Assembly (NCBI RefSeq): GCF_016861605.1
Contig: NZ_BOLM01000003.1
Location: 1-64,000, forward strand
DNA length: 64,000 nucleotides
Direction: 5' to 3'
Source: Levilactobacillus wangkuiensis
GTDB taxonomy: Bacteria > Bacillota > Bacilli > Lactobacillales > Lactobacillaceae
Below are positions 16,416-25,459 of this stretch, piece after piece (the stretch's first letter is position 1; each line of letters starts with the position of its first letter). Made by a program: the position numbers and the translations under genes. Under the pieces are notes generated by a model. The model saw nothing but the letters and a program-made list of their open reading frames with translations. It was not told the DNA's origin and did no database searches.

Positions 16416-17014
16416 CCTACGTCTCCCTCCGTTGTTGCCGACAGGTCGCTATTATTCACCTTATTCAAATGATAAGTGAATTTACTTTGAATCGGCGCCA
16501 CGCTTTGGCCTAGATGGCCAATCTCCCATAAAATTGCTGCGGCTTTCTAATTAAGCCACGGTGCGTTTCGCCATTGCACCCATTAAAGCCCTTATTAACT
16601 ATTGTTTTCATTAGTAAAACTATTATAAACGATTAACGGGTGACAAGTCTTTATTTTCCCATTTTTTCTTAATCTACTGATAACTGTCTCAATAATTGGT
16701 CTATGCTGGTGCCTCCCAGTTGATGACCAAGTCCCCGTTTACCAAATGGCTTCGTCCAACCAAGCAAATGTGTCGTCGCCAATCGGTCAATCCAGCGCTT
16801 GTTTCCTATTATACGTCTAAAACTCAAGTTGTCAGTACTACCCGCGATGTTAACCGCGATGCCCGCCAAAAATACGGCCACATCGCCGTCACCCCGGGAT
16901 GTAGCCGTAATAATTTTATTTATAGTCACAGCGCTTATCAGGTGGAAACAGCCATTAAGTTTACCAACGATTGACAGCCAACGCCATTATTAGTAAATTT
17001 ATGAAACCAATCAA
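16416..17014. other. Intergenic region without a convincing gene
   Basis: Short open frames on both strands (for example 16696-16974 plus, 16669-16929 minus) show no family resemblance and no ribosome-binding site, so I leave them out. The upstream part must hold the DedA promoter. Confidence 0.4.
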
Positions 17015-17043
17015 TTGCACCTAATTAGATTAGGGGTTACACT
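17015..17043 (+). promoter_or_regulatory. Promoter of predicted sRNA 2
   Basis: TTGCAC (17015-17020) and TACACT (17038-17043) separated by exactly 17 bp; predicted start near 17050. Confidence 0.75.
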
Positions 17044-17049
17044 ACAATC

Positions 17050-17189
17050 AAGTTAGTAACAAAGACTGTTGCTAACGGAGTCGTACCAAATTCTTAATAC
17101 TCTTTTACGAGCAGCACTTAGCACTCCCCCAAAGTATCTAACCCTGCTCGTATCCCCCCTCAAGCCACGACGCGAATCGTGGCTTTTTT
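17050..17189 (+). ncRNA. Predicted small RNA 2 with C-rich loops
   Basis: About 140-145 nt, three helices in a row: GTTAGTAAC (17052-17060) with GTTGCTAAC (17068-17076); TACGAGCAG (17106-17114) with CTGCTCGTA (17144-17152); and the terminator AGCCACGA with TCGTGGCT. The loop of the second helix holds GCACTCCCCCAAAG (from 17121), and ATCCCCCCTC lies just before the terminator. No ORF with a ribosome-binding site. Same size, layout and C-rich core as the predicted sRNA at 15187-15334, on the other side of the DedA gene, so the two are probably related. Likely role: base pairing with G-rich ribosome-binding sites. Confidence 0.72.
17163..17189 (+). terminator. Intrinsic terminator of sRNA 2
   Basis: AGCCACGA (17163-17170) pairs perfectly with TCGTGGCT (17177-17184), then a run of Ts. 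Confidence 0.92.
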
Positions 17190-17410
17190 AGTGGAAAAAA
17201 CTTTGCGCGTCTAGATTGTAAGAGTGACTAAGTTTCTGACCGAATTTATCGCTAATTTCTGGACAAACGTCAGTTGTTAAAAATTGTTTGATAGCGTGTC
17301 TAGTTTAAATATTACGGCTACCTGTTAATTCGATTAAACATAACTACAGATACGACACAATATTAGCTCAATTAACACGGGAACTAGCTCAGCCCCACCC
17401 CACCACAGTT

Positions 17411-17535
17411 AAAATCCACCTGGACTACACGCGGATTAAACCAGTGTCAGCCGCAGGGGCGGTGAAATGAGCCCGGCATGGACAGTGTCAGTGACCAGAG
17501 GCGGATCAAGGTGACCAGTTGTGTCGATATCTTCT
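17411..17535 (+). repeat. Cloverleaf repeat fragment with duplicated flank
   Basis: Left end of family A (GTGAAATGAGC, then CAGTGACCAGAGGCGGATCA, ending just after GTGTCGATAT). Its first 62 nt (17411-17472) recur almost identically at 17568-17630 in front of the next copy, so the flank plus element end was duplicated. Confidence 0.75.
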
Positions 17536-17605
17536 TGCCACTGTTTGACTACAACCGCCATTAGTTAGAATCCACCCTGGACTACACGCGGGTTAAACCA
17601 GTGTC

Positions 17606-17781
17606 AGCCGCAGGGGCGGTGAAAATGAGCTCAGCCGTGGGAGTTGTCTTAGCGGGTTACCGCTTAGACAACTGCTATCTTTGAGACGTGGTCTTCGGCT
17701 CAAAGTAAGCTGGAAGACCGCTTTTTGGCTTCCAGCTTGCGCCCACAGCGTCACGGCTCAGTTTTCACCAACCCGGAGGCG
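17606..17781 (+). repeat. Cloverleaf repeat, family B
   Basis: GTGAAAATGAGC with GCTCAGTTTTCAC as closing stem; arm 1 AGTTGTCTTAGCGG with CCGCTTAGACAACT (T-T mismatch); arm 2 TTTGAGAC...GGCTCAAA; arm 3 AGCTGGAAGACCGC...GGCTTCCAGCT. It begins 19 nt past the degV-family stop codon. Confidence 0.88.
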
Positions 17782-17800
17782 CAGAAACCGTTCAAGCCCG

Positions 17801-18655
17801 TTAGTCCAAGACCTGGACGCCGACGCCGATGAGGCCCGGCCCCGTATGCACGCCCAAAGCCGGTGACACATCCCCGGCATACCAGTCGGTCACGTTCGGG
17901 TGAGCCGCCTTCAACTGATCCAACACCTGTTGCCGCAGGTCTGGGTCGGCCCCATCACACACGGCGACGTTGACCTTGGTGGCGTCACCAATAGCGTCAT
18001 CGACCAAGTCCAGCAACTTGCCAATCGTGCGTTTAGCGCCCCGGACCTTGGCAATCGGGTAGTAAATGCCCTCGGGATCACAAGAAATAATCGGCTTCAC
18101 GTTTAACAGGGTTCCGGCCATGCCGGCCACCTTGCCGATACGACCCCCAGCTTGCAGGTATTTCAGACTAGGGACATAAAAGAAGACCTTCGTCCGCGAC
18201 GTCACGCGTTCAACTTCCTTAACGATGTCGGCAAACGCCAACCCCTGGTCCCGTAACTGAGCCGCATAGATGGCCGAAAAACCACTGCCGATACCGACGC
18301 TACGGGTGTTGATCACGTGAACTGTCAACGGCGAATCTTCCGCCAACAGCTGGGTCTCCTGAAAGGTCCCAGAAAGGGCAGCAGAAATACAGATGGCAAT
18401 TACGTGGGTATAGCCGGACGCTTGAATTCGCTCCAACGCGTCCAAGATCCGTTTACCAGTGGGACTCGCCGTGGTCGCCTTCTCGGTCGCTTGGCGTCGA
18501 TAAAATTCAGTTGGGGTAATGGTTAATCGGTCTTCGTAGACCCGGTCACGGAAGACCACGTTCATTGGCATCAATGCCATGTCAGCGGCGGCTAACACTT
18601 CAGCCGGCACATCCGAACAGGAATCGACTAAAATGGCAATTTTTTCTGGTTGCAT
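17801..18655 (-). CDS. DegV family fatty-acid-binding protein
   Basis: 284 aa, usual family length. The N-terminal motif ILVDSCSDVP and the lipid-contacting segments TASPTGKRIL and INTRSVGIGSGF (position of the fatty-acid carboxylate) are typical of DegV/FakB proteins, which bind one fatty acid and present it to FakA for phosphorylation. No FakA (Dak-like kinase) gene is in the window. A cloverleaf repeat follows the stop codon. Confidence 0.93.
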   Translation of the reverse strand: MQPEKIAILVDSCSDVPAEVLAAADMALMPMNVVFRDRVYEDRLTITPTEFYRRQATEKATTASPTGKRILDALERIQASGYTHVIAICISAALSGTFQETQLLAEDSPLTVHVINTRSVGIGSGFSAIYAAQLRDQGLAFADIVKEVERVTSRTKVFFYVPSLKYLQAGGRIGKVAGMAGTLLNVKPIISCDPEGIYYPIAKVRGAKRTIGKLLDLVDDAIGDATKVNVAVCDGADPDLRQQVLDQLKAAHPNVTDWYAGDVSPALGVHTGPGLIGVGVQVLD

Positions 18656-19081
18656 GACGGTTACCTCGTTTCTCCTAGTTTCGCTCTTCGATAATAACTA
18701 AGATTATAACGCAATCATCTGGTTTTGGAAACTAGGTTATCTATACTTTGTTTTAAATCTAACGTAACGAACCGTTTCAGTTGCCCTTTCATGCGCCTGT
18801 GTTCTCATTAATGGTGGGACACAACTACCTAATCAAAAAATATTTTTCCGATTTAAATTTTAGACCATTCTAATCCTGTAATTAGTCGCAGCCTCTGGTT
18901 CTCATTGACCAGCCAGTAGACCCCCGACTTATCGGTTTTTTCACACGGTACGGCGGAGCAACCATGAAACCGTCACCACGTTACATTTCGCCCAAGGTCC
19001 CCCACCAGTAGTTAATATAAAAATTATAGTTACAAACATATAAAAACTTTTTTGGCCCACCAAAAATTAATCCCAACACGG
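18656..19081. other. Intergenic region between degV-family gene and mntH promoter
   Basis: No gene recognised. A small CCGA/TCGG hairpin followed by TTTTTT near 18927-18941 is too weak to call a terminator. Confidence 0.4.
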
Positions 19082-19109
19082 TTGACATTACGGCTAAATG
19101 GCCTATACT
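19082..19109 (+). promoter_or_regulatory. Strong promoter of mntH
   Basis: Perfect -35 TTGACA (19082-19087) and TATACT (19104-19109) with a 16-bp spacer. The start should be near 19116, leaving a leader of about 150 nt before the mntH ATG. An ATG at 19115 opens a 42-codon frame in this leader. Confidence 0.75.
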
Positions 19110-19265
19110 TACGAATGGAATTGAAGCGCGTCACAAGAGTTAGCTTCGTTAATTTTGCCATTATTCGCACCATTTACGCCACGCTGACGCTGACTCGCGT
19201 TCACCAGGAAAGGCAGAAGTCAATCGACTACCTGAATTTCTAAGCCAATAGAAAAGAGGGATTTT

Positions 19266-20642
19266 ATGAATAATCATGAAACCGACGAGAAGAAGCACCA
19301 TATGATTCAGTCAACCGGGGGCAACCAAAAGAGCCTGGATGAAGTTAATGGGACCGTTGAAGTCCCGCAAAATGCGGGCTTCTGGCGAACCCTGATGGCC
19401 TACACCGGCCCTGGGGCCTTAATTGCCGTGGGGTATATGGACCCCGGGAACTGGATCACGTCGATCGCCGGTGGTGCCCAGTACAAGTACACGTTACTTA
19501 CCGTGGTTTTACTTTCTAGTTTAGTTGCCATGCTGTTACAAGCCATGTCGGCGCGACTGGGAATCGTCACCGGAAAAGATTTGGCTCAGCTGACCCGGGA
19601 ACATACCGGTAAGCGAACCGGCTTCTTCCTGTGGATCGTCACTGAATTAGCCATTATGGCGACTGATATCGCCGAAATTATTGGGTCCGCGATTGCGTTG
19701 AAGCTGTTATTCGGCTTCCCGCTGATTGTCGGGATCATCATCACCGCCATGGACGTTCTGGTCCTGTTGGTCCTGATGAAGTTAGGGTTCCGCAAGATCG
19801 AAGCCATTGTGGCGACCTTGGTTGCCGTGATTCTCTTCGTCTTCTTATACGAAGTTATCCTAGCCCAACCCCATATGAACCAAGTGTTAGAGGGTTACCT
19901 GCCTTCTAGCAGCATCATTACGAACCATGGGATGTTGTACCTCTCCTTAGGGATTGTTGGTGCAACGGTTATGCCCCATGACTTGTACCTGGGTTCCTCA
20001 ATTTCACAAACCCGGAGCTTTGATCGTAAGGACCGCAAGAGTGTGGCCCAAGCCATCAAGTTCACCACGATTGATTCCAACATCCAATTGACGCTGGCCT
20101 TCGTGGTCAACAGTTTGCTATTGATTTTGGGAGCTGCCCTCTTCTTTGGCACCAATAGTGACCTCGGTCGGTTCGTTGACTTGTTCAATGCCCTGTCCGA
20201 CAGTCAAATCGTTGGGGCCATCGCCAGTCCAATCCTGAGTATGCTGTTCGCTTTAGCCCTGTTATCTTCCGGACAAAGCTCAACCATTACCGGGACGCTG
20301 GCCGGCCAGATCATCATGGAAGGGTTCATCAACTTAAAGATGCCACTTTGGGCTCAACGGTTGATCACCCGGTTACTTTCCGTAACGCCAGTCATCATCT
20401 TCGCTATTATCTACCATGGTAATGAAGCGAAGATTGAAAATCTCCTGACGTTGTCGCAAGTCTTCCTGAGTATCGCGTTACCATTTGCCATGATTCCCCT
20501 GGTGATGTTCACTAGCAGCAAGAAGCTGATGGGTGAATTCGCCAACCGGACCTGGAGCCGAATTCTCGGTTGGATCATCGCGGTCATCCTCATTATCTTA
20601 AACATTTACCTGATTCTTAATACCGTCGGCCTGGTCAAGTAA
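19266..20642 (+). CDS. mntH: Nramp-family Mn2+/H+ symporter
   Basis: 458 aa, about 11 membrane helices after a soluble N-terminus of about 45 residues. Nramp motifs: [20 protein letters not shown] (metal ligands Asp and Asn of DPGN, helix 1) and [18 protein letters not shown] (the MPH motif, helix 6). It takes up manganese, which lactobacilli accumulate to high levels as a defence against oxygen radicals. AGAGGG precedes the ATG; a TTGACA/TATACT promoter lies about 180 nt upstream and a terminator follows, so it is a single transcription unit. I saw no manganese riboswitch consensus. Confidence 0.97.
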   Translation: MNNHETDEKKHHMIQSTGGNQKSLDEVNGTVEVPQNAGFWRTLMAYTGPGALIAVGYMDPGNWITSIAGGAQYKYTLLTVVLLSSLVAMLLQAMSARLGIVTGKDLAQLTREHTGKRTGFFLWIVTELAIMATDIAEIIGSAIALKLLFGFPLIVGIIITAMDVLVLLVLMKLGFRKIEAIVATLVAVILFVFLYEVILAQPHMNQVLEGYLPSSSIITNHGMLYLSLGIVGATVMPHDLYLGSSISQTRSFDRKDRKSVAQAIKFTTIDSNIQLTLAFVVNSLLLILGAALFFGTNSDLGRFVDLFNALSDSQIVGAIASPILSMLFALALLSSGQSSTITGTLAGQIIMEGFINLKMPLWAQRLITRLLSVTPVIIFAIIYHGNEAKIENLLTLSQVFLSIALPFAMIPLVMFTSSKKLMGEFANRTWSRILGWIIAVILIILNIYLILNTVGLVK

Positions 20643-20651
20643 CCTCGCTGA

Positions 20652-20697
20652 CATCCCCGTTCGCTGGCAGTTGTTGTCAATGAACGGGGATTTTTTT
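20652..20697 (+). terminator. Terminator of mntH
   Basis: ATCCCCGTTC pairs perfectly with GAACGGGGAT, followed by seven Ts. Confidence 0.92.
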
Positions 20698-20759
20698 GCG
20701 CTTTGACATTTGTCCCCGACACGCGTATACCTAAAGAAAAAAGTTAACGAGGTGGTTAA

Positions 20760-21287
20760 ATGTGTACGCCAAATATTCAGCTAAAGGACCCCAAAATTGC
20801 GGACGCCGCAGCGTTATATGCTTTGATTGACCAGGACCGCACCAATCTTTCTCGCTGGTTACCTTGGGCCGCCACAACCACTTCGACAGCGGATGAGCGC
20901 ATTTTTCTGCGTTATTGTCAGGGCCAAATGGCCGATAAACAGCTGTGGCTCGCAGTTATTGGGGTCGACCAGCAGCCCGCTGGTATGATTGACCTCCACG
21001 AATTCAAGGACGGTCACGCCGATATTGGCTACTGGCTGGGCCGCGACTTCCGTGGTCAGGGCATCGTCTCGCGCAGCCTCGCCATGGCCGAAAACATTGG
21101 GTTCACCCGCCTAAAATGCCACAAGCTAGAACTCCTAGCGGCGACAGACAATTGGCCCAGCCGTCACGTTGCCGAGCGTAACCACTACCACCAAGACGGG
21201 ATTCTGCGTCAACACATTCCCACCCGAGATGGTTACAGCGACGCGGTCGTTTACTCGAAACTCAAATCTGAATTTCACCCGAATTAA
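20760..21287 (+). CDS. GNAT acetyltransferase, RimJ/RimL-like
   Basis: 175 aa. The acetyl-CoA-binding motif A is in ADIGYWLGRDFRGQGIVSRS (about residues 84-103), and the C-terminal segment GILRQHIPTRDGYSDAVVYS is that of the ribosomal-protein/N-terminal acetyltransferase subfamily, often seen in self-resistance or protein-modification enzymes. The substrate cannot be told. GAGGTGG precedes the ATG. Single gene with its own terminator. Confidence 0.9.
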   Translation: MCTPNIQLKDPKIADAAALYALIDQDRTNLSRWLPWAATTTSTADERIFLRYCQGQMADKQLWLAVIGVDQQPAGMIDLHEFKDGHADIGYWLGRDFRGQGIVSRSLAMAENIGFTRLKCHKLELLAATDNWPSRHVAERNHYHQDGILRQHIPTRDGYSDAVVYSKLKSEFHPN

Positions 21288-21289
21288 AA

Positions 21290-21335
21290 GACGTTACCTA
21301 CTCTGCAAATTAGCAGAATGGGTAACGCCTTTCTT
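21290..21335 (+). terminator. Terminator of the GNAT gene
   Basis: CGTTACC and CTCTGC pair with GCAGA and GGGTAACG, followed by CCTTTCTT. Confidence 0.8.
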
Positions 21336-21384
21336 ATATCGTACATTTTCTTCGACTGTAATCGCGTTAACCGCCACTAAACTA

Positions 21385-21425
21385 AGAGCGCCCCCACTAA
21401 CCATCTGATGTTAGTGGGAACGCCC
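21385..21425. terminator. Probable terminator of the downstream SDR gene
   Basis: CCCACTAAC pairs with GTTAGTGGG, extended by GCG/CGC. On the minus strand it lies beyond the repeat that follows the SDR stop codon, so the repeat would be inside the SDR transcript. Confidence 0.65.
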
Positions 21426-21459
21426 ATTTACAGTTTGTTTAAAGGAAACTCATTAGCCA

Positions 21460-21690
21460 ATATCAGTGACCAGAGGCAGATCAAGGTGCCCAGCTGTGTC
21501 GATGGTCTTAGCTGAGGGTTTTCACTCAGCTTAGAGCATGGGTCGACCTTTGAGACCGCACTTTGGCTCAAAGTCGAGGTGAAAGACCACCCCTCAGGCT
21601 GGAACCGGCCCCACAGCAGGGCACCTTGAATCCGCCGTCGGGAACGACAATCACCCATAGAACCAGACCATTTTCACCAGCCTGAAGGCG
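21460..21690 (+). repeat. Cloverleaf repeat, family A
   Basis: Long stem CAAGGTGCCC with GGGCACCTTG; arm 1 GTCTTAGCTGAG with CTCAGCTTAGAGC; arm 2 CTTTGAGACC...GGCTCAAAG; arm 3 AGACCACC...GGCT. The outer left end is lost, the right end CATTTTCACCAGCC kept. It starts 17 nt from the SDR stop codon. Confidence 0.85.
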
Positions 21691-21707
21691 ACTACCTTAA
21701 ACCCAAG

Positions 21708-22457
21708 TTAAGCGCGTTGACCACCGTCGACGGTGAACTCGGCCCCGTTAGCGAACTTGGATTCGTCGCTACCCAAGTAAACACAAACTTCACCAATGTC
21801 TTCGGGCTTCCCCATGTGGCCCACAGGAATCCCAGCAATAATTTGTTGCTTAGCAGCTTCTGGGACGATGGCCGTGTCGATCCAGCCTGGGTGAACAGAG
21901 TTAACACGAATGTCGATCTTCCGTTGCGCCAAGTTCAAAGCCGTGGCGTGGGTCAACAGGCGTGAACCACCCTTGCTAGCGGAGTAAGCTGGGGCAAATG
22001 GTAAGCCGACCAAACCGGCAACGGAGGACACGTTAATGATGGAGCCCTTAGCGTCAGCCGTTTCCTTCATGGCGTTGATGGCAGCCTTTTCGCCCAAGAA
22101 ATTAGCGGTCAGGTTGACATCAATCACCTTTTGCCAATCTTCTAAGGACAGGTCTTCGATGGCACCGTTAACGCCACCGATACCGGCATTGTTGACTAAG
22201 ATGTCGACACGGCCAAACTTTTCAACCGTGGCATCAATCACCTTTTGCCAGTCGGCTTCTTTAGAAACATCTTGTTGGACAAACAAGCTCACCGCATCAC
22301 CAAGCTTGGCAACGGCCGCATGCCCGCCGTCCACGTTATGGTTGGCAGTCAGGACAACTTTCGCCCCTTCACGAACGTAGCATTCCGCAACGCCCAGGCC
22401 GATTCCGGCAACTCCACCCGTGATGATAGCAACTTTACCTTTTAAACGATCTGACAT
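21708..22457 (-). CDS. Short-chain dehydrogenase/reductase (classical SDR)
   Basis: 249 aa. Coenzyme motif [10 protein letters not shown] (about residues 14-23), NNAG (about 90), catalytic Ser in NVSSVAG, and YSASKG (Tyr-x-x-x-Lys, about 157-161). It resembles the lactobacillar R-specific alcohol dehydrogenase/acetoin reductase group, as does the SDR at 49854-50588. Asn after the second beta strand (TANHNVDGG) does not clearly predict NAD or NADP. Single gene; GGGG lies before the ATG. Confidence 0.92.
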   Translation of the reverse strand: MSDRLKGKVAIITGGVAGIGLGVAECYVREGAKVVLTANHNVDGGHAAVAKLGDAVSLFVQQDVSKEADWQKVIDATVEKFGRVDILVNNAGIGGVNGAIEDLSLEDWQKVIDVNLTANFLGEKAAINAMKETADAKGSIINVSSVAGLVGLPFAPAYSASKGGSRLLTHATALNLAQRKIDIRVNSVHPGWIDTAIVPEAAKQQIIAGIPVGHMGKPEDIGEVCVYLGSDESKFANGAEFTVDGGQRA

Positions 22458-22892
22458 AAATACGCACCCCTTTTGATTTTTAGTTCTCGTTCATAATATC
22501 ACATAATGTTGCCCGTAAAAAATAATTCACTCAAATCGTGTGCGGGATCAGCTAATTATCTACAATAAGAGACTGACACCCGCTCCCCGCTTACTTAAGT
22601 CGAGAAAAGAATTAACCGAATCCAAACTGAACCTTTTTTATTTCTACTATTATATGGCCATATCCGACCGTCTAAGCTATCTTAATCCATTTCCGGCGTA
22701 GTTACCCTTTAGACAGTTTAATCTGCGTCACAAGCGGAATATTCATCATTTATATAGCAGGTTAGTTGAAACAGTGAATCGATAATTAGTTATTCTTACC
22801 AACCAGTTTCATATACCATGCTTACTAGGTTAAACAATTGTACGCAAAAAGGCACGCACCACCTGGCACGCGCCCTCAATCTCACTTAATTT
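22458..22892. other. Intergenic region between SDR and aldehyde dehydrogenase
   Basis: AT-rich, no gene or repeat recognised. It must contain the SDR promoter. No clear terminator for the aldehyde dehydrogenase was found. Confidence 0.4.
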
Positions 22893-24308
22893 TTAAAATT
22901 TGTGTGGCAGAATCAAGCCACCCGTTTCATCGTCGTTTGGCCGATCACGCTTAACCACTAACTCTTGGTTAATGAAGCTAGAAATCCCGTTTTGGCCCAA
23001 TTCACGACCGAAGCCGGAACCCTTGACCCCACCGAATTCGAGCTCTGGTAAGGAGCTGAAGAAGGTGTTGACGAAGACCATCCCAGTTTCGATACGAGAA
23101 GCCAATTTAGCACCGGCCTCTTGGCTCCCAGCAAAGACAATGCCGCCTAAACCATAGTCCGCGTCGTTAGCCAGGGCAACGGCTGCGTCGTCATCAGCAA
23201 CCTTGTAGACCTGGGCAACGGGACCAAACATTTCCTTGCCGTAAGCCGGATTGCTCTTATCGATGTCGGTTAAAATCGTTGGCATGAAGAATTGTCCTTC
23301 GTCATCGATTGGTTCGTGCACGTAGTAAGGTGTAGCCCCACCCGCAATGGCTTCTGCCACTTGGGCTTGGAGCTTTTCCTTGGCCTTCTTGGAGTTCATT
23401 GGCGCCAGCGTCGTTTCAGGGTCCATAGGGTCGCCCATTTTAACGGATGAGAACGCCGCCTTTAGGGATTCCAAGAATTCATCATAGTGGTTCGCCGTGA
23501 CGATGAACCGCTTGGATGAGGTGCAGACCTGGCCGGCGTTGTATAACCGTGCCCGTGGCGCAATAGCCTTCACGTCAGCCATGTTGGCGTCGTGAGCAAC
23601 GATAAAGGCATCGACCCCACCTAATTCCATGGTGTTCTTCTTGAGGTACTTTCCAGCCACCTCGGCAACGGCAGTGCCGCCCCGTTCGGAACCGGTCAAA
23701 GCGACCCCTTGAATTCGCTTGTCCGCAACCACGTCAGAGACTTGGTCGTAGGACAGGAACAGATTGGTTAAGGCGCCTTCTGGTGCGCCAGCACGGCGAA
23801 CGGCGTCTTCAAAGGCTAACGCTGAGGCTGGTGTAATCGCAGCGTGCTTGTAAACAATGGGATCACCAGCCGCAAAGTTTGGGGCGAAGATCCGCATCAT
23901 TTGGTAGTAAGGGAAGTTCCAGGGTTCAACGGCTAACAACACACCGAGGGGATGGTTTTCCAATTGGGCTTCACCGGCGATTGAGTCAATCTTCCGTGGA
24001 GCCAGGAACTCGCCAGCGTGGTCGGCATAGTAGTCGGCAATCATGGCACAGAGAATCACTTCACCCTTGGCTTCGGTGTAGAGCTTTCCCATTTCAGTCG
24101 TCAAGACTTTGGCAAGACTATCCGTTTCGTCCCGGAAAATTTGGGCCAGCTTGTGCAAAACTGGGGTCCGCGTAAATACGGGGTCATTCCGCCACTCTTT
24201 GTACAACTTTTGTGCTTTGGCTAAACTTTCTTCAACGTATTCTGGTGTTGCGTTCTCATAAGTTTTAACAACTTCATTGGTATAGGGATTGGTAGTTTGG
24301 TAGGCCAT
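22893..24308 (-). CDS. Aldehyde dehydrogenase, succinate-semialdehyde type
   Basis: 471 aa. The catalytic Cys is in NAGQVCTSSKR (about 260), the general-base Glu in MELGGVDAF (about 228), the coenzyme-binding Asn in EPWNFPYY (about 130) and GSERGG in the nucleotide site. Best fit is the NAD(P)-dependent succinate-semialdehyde dehydrogenase (GabD-like) branch, which oxidises aldehydes to acids. AAGGAGG precedes the ATG. The TetR gene lies about 300 nt upstream on the same strand with its own terminator, so it may regulate this gene, but no operator was identified. Confidence 0.92.
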   Translation of the reverse strand: MAYQTTNPYTNEVVKTYENATPEYVEESLAKAQKLYKEWRNDPVFTRTPVLHKLAQIFRDETDSLAKVLTTEMGKLYTEAKGEVILCAMIADYYADHAGEFLAPRKIDSIAGEAQLENHPLGVLLAVEPWNFPYYQMMRIFAPNFAAGDPIVYKHAAITPASALAFEDAVRRAGAPEGALTNLFLSYDQVSDVVADKRIQGVALTGSERGGTAVAEVAGKYLKKNTMELGGVDAFIVAHDANMADVKAIAPRARLYNAGQVCTSSKRFIVTANHYDEFLESLKAAFSSVKMGDPMDPETTLAPMNSKKAKEKLQAQVAEAIAGGATPYYVHEPIDDEGQFFMPTILTDIDKSNPAYGKEMFGPVAQVYKVADDDAAVALANDADYGLGGIVFAGSQEAGAKLASRIETGMVFVNTFFSSLPELEFGGVKGSGFGRELGQNGISSFINQELVVKRDRPNDDETGGLILPHKF

Positions 24309-24548
24309 TCTAATTTCCTCCTTATGGGGTCATCCTGAATTCACAATGTAACCCCTTACGAGAGTTACTATACCTTTTAAAATAGCGCAATACCAGTGCT
24401 TTGTTTGTGACGTTTTAAGCAAATTATTAGTGAAACGGGCAGGCTAAACCGCTTTCAACCGGTTGCATTTTTCGAAATTGGTCTAGTAAGTTTTTATCCA
24501 TTTTGGCCCGCAACCAATCGTTTGATTTGACAATTAGTCGGTAATTTT

Positions 24549-24584
24549 TTCGTCAAAAAAAGAGTCACTGACTGACAGTGACCC
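24549..24584 (-). terminator. Terminator of the TetR gene
   Basis: On the minus strand GTCACTG pairs with CAGTGAC, followed by TCTTTTTTT. Confidence 0.88.
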
Positions 24585-24605
24585 GCGGTGACGCTTATAT
24601 AGGCG

Positions 24606-25172
24606 TTAACTCAACTTCCAACGATCCAAAATTCCGTTGAACAGCCGGTTAGCCGTCGTAATTTGGTCCAAAACCGTTCGCGGACTTGCCGTGAAGTTAT
24701 CATTGGCCCATTTGTTGATGATGCCTAACGCCCCGGCAGCGATAAATTCCGCTGAAGTGTCAATGACATCTTCTTTTAAGTAACGGTACTCAGGCATTGC
24801 GTGGAGCAAAATTGACAGTCGTGACGCCACAAATTCATTCGTGGATTGCCGCCAAACACCATCGTCATAAGGATAAGCGTTTAGGAAAATCTTTGAATGG
24901 TCTGCGATCCGTTCCAGTAATTGAATTACTGCTGGTCGCCAGTTCTCTAGGGTCAACGTCATTGGTTGTTCGCGACGTGGCGCTTCCACAATGAAGTGCT
25001 CGTAGACAAAAGCTAATAGCTCATACTTGTCTGCGAAATAGTAATAAAACGTCTTCCGGTGAACTTCCGCTTCGTCCGCAATTTCACGGACCGTAATCTT
25101 ATCGAACGTGTTGTGGTTCAACAACGAAGCCAAGGGCTCCGCAATGCGCTCCTTAGTTTCCGATGCAGCCAT
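24606..25172 (-). CDS. TetR family transcriptional regulator
   Basis: 188 aa. N-terminal helix-turn-helix FDKITVREIADEAEVHRKTFYYYFADKYEL is written here in parts: FDKITVREIADEAEV and HRKTFYYYFADKYEL, typical TetR; the rest is a ligand-binding helical domain. I start at the ATG at 25172 because TTGGAGG lies 9 nt before; a start six codons upstream would overlap that site. Upstream of an aldehyde dehydrogenase gene. Ligand unknown. Confidence 0.9.
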   Translation of the reverse strand: MAASETKERIAEPLASLLNHNTFDKITVREIADEAEVHRKTFYYYFADKYELLAFVYEHFIVEAPRREQPMTLTLENWRPAVIQLLERIADHSKIFLNAYPYDDGVWRQSTNEFVASRLSILLHAMPEYRYLKEDVIDTSAEFIAAGALGIINKWANDNFTASPRTVLDQITTANRLFNGILDRWKLS

Positions 25173-25224
25173 CGTGATACCTCCAATCATTTACACACCA
25201 TTTAAGTTTAAGTATTAATCGTCA

Positions 25225-25440
25225 CTGACTTATCCCCCCGGCAGTCAGTAACTTTAACTAACGTCCTAAGCTGATTAAAATTATACGCGTTCTTCGGTGA
25301 GAAGAAACCCCTTTCGCGCAATTTTATCAACCGATTATGTCTATTAATAATCGTACTCTTCAGTATTTGAACACGATTGATTATAGCATAACTGGGGGCC
25401 TATTGTGCGATAGATTTGCGCGCAATAGGTAATAATTCCG
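25225..25440. other. TetR upstream region with two inverted repeats
   Basis: ACTGACT/AGTCAGT encloses TATCCCCCCGGC near 25229-25256, and CCTATTGTGCG pairs with CGCGCAATAGG at 25399-25429. Either could be an operator or an RNA hairpin. Neither has a T tract. Confidence 0.45.
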
Positions 25441-25459
25441 TAGATTTCGGAAAAAATGG

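Noticed and set aside
16669-16974. Possible small genes on both strands upstream of sRNA 2
   Set aside because: A 92-codon plus-strand frame starts at TTG directly after a stop codon without a Shine-Dalgarno; the overlapping 86-codon minus frame is no better. Possibly a decayed gene, but nothing recognisable remains.
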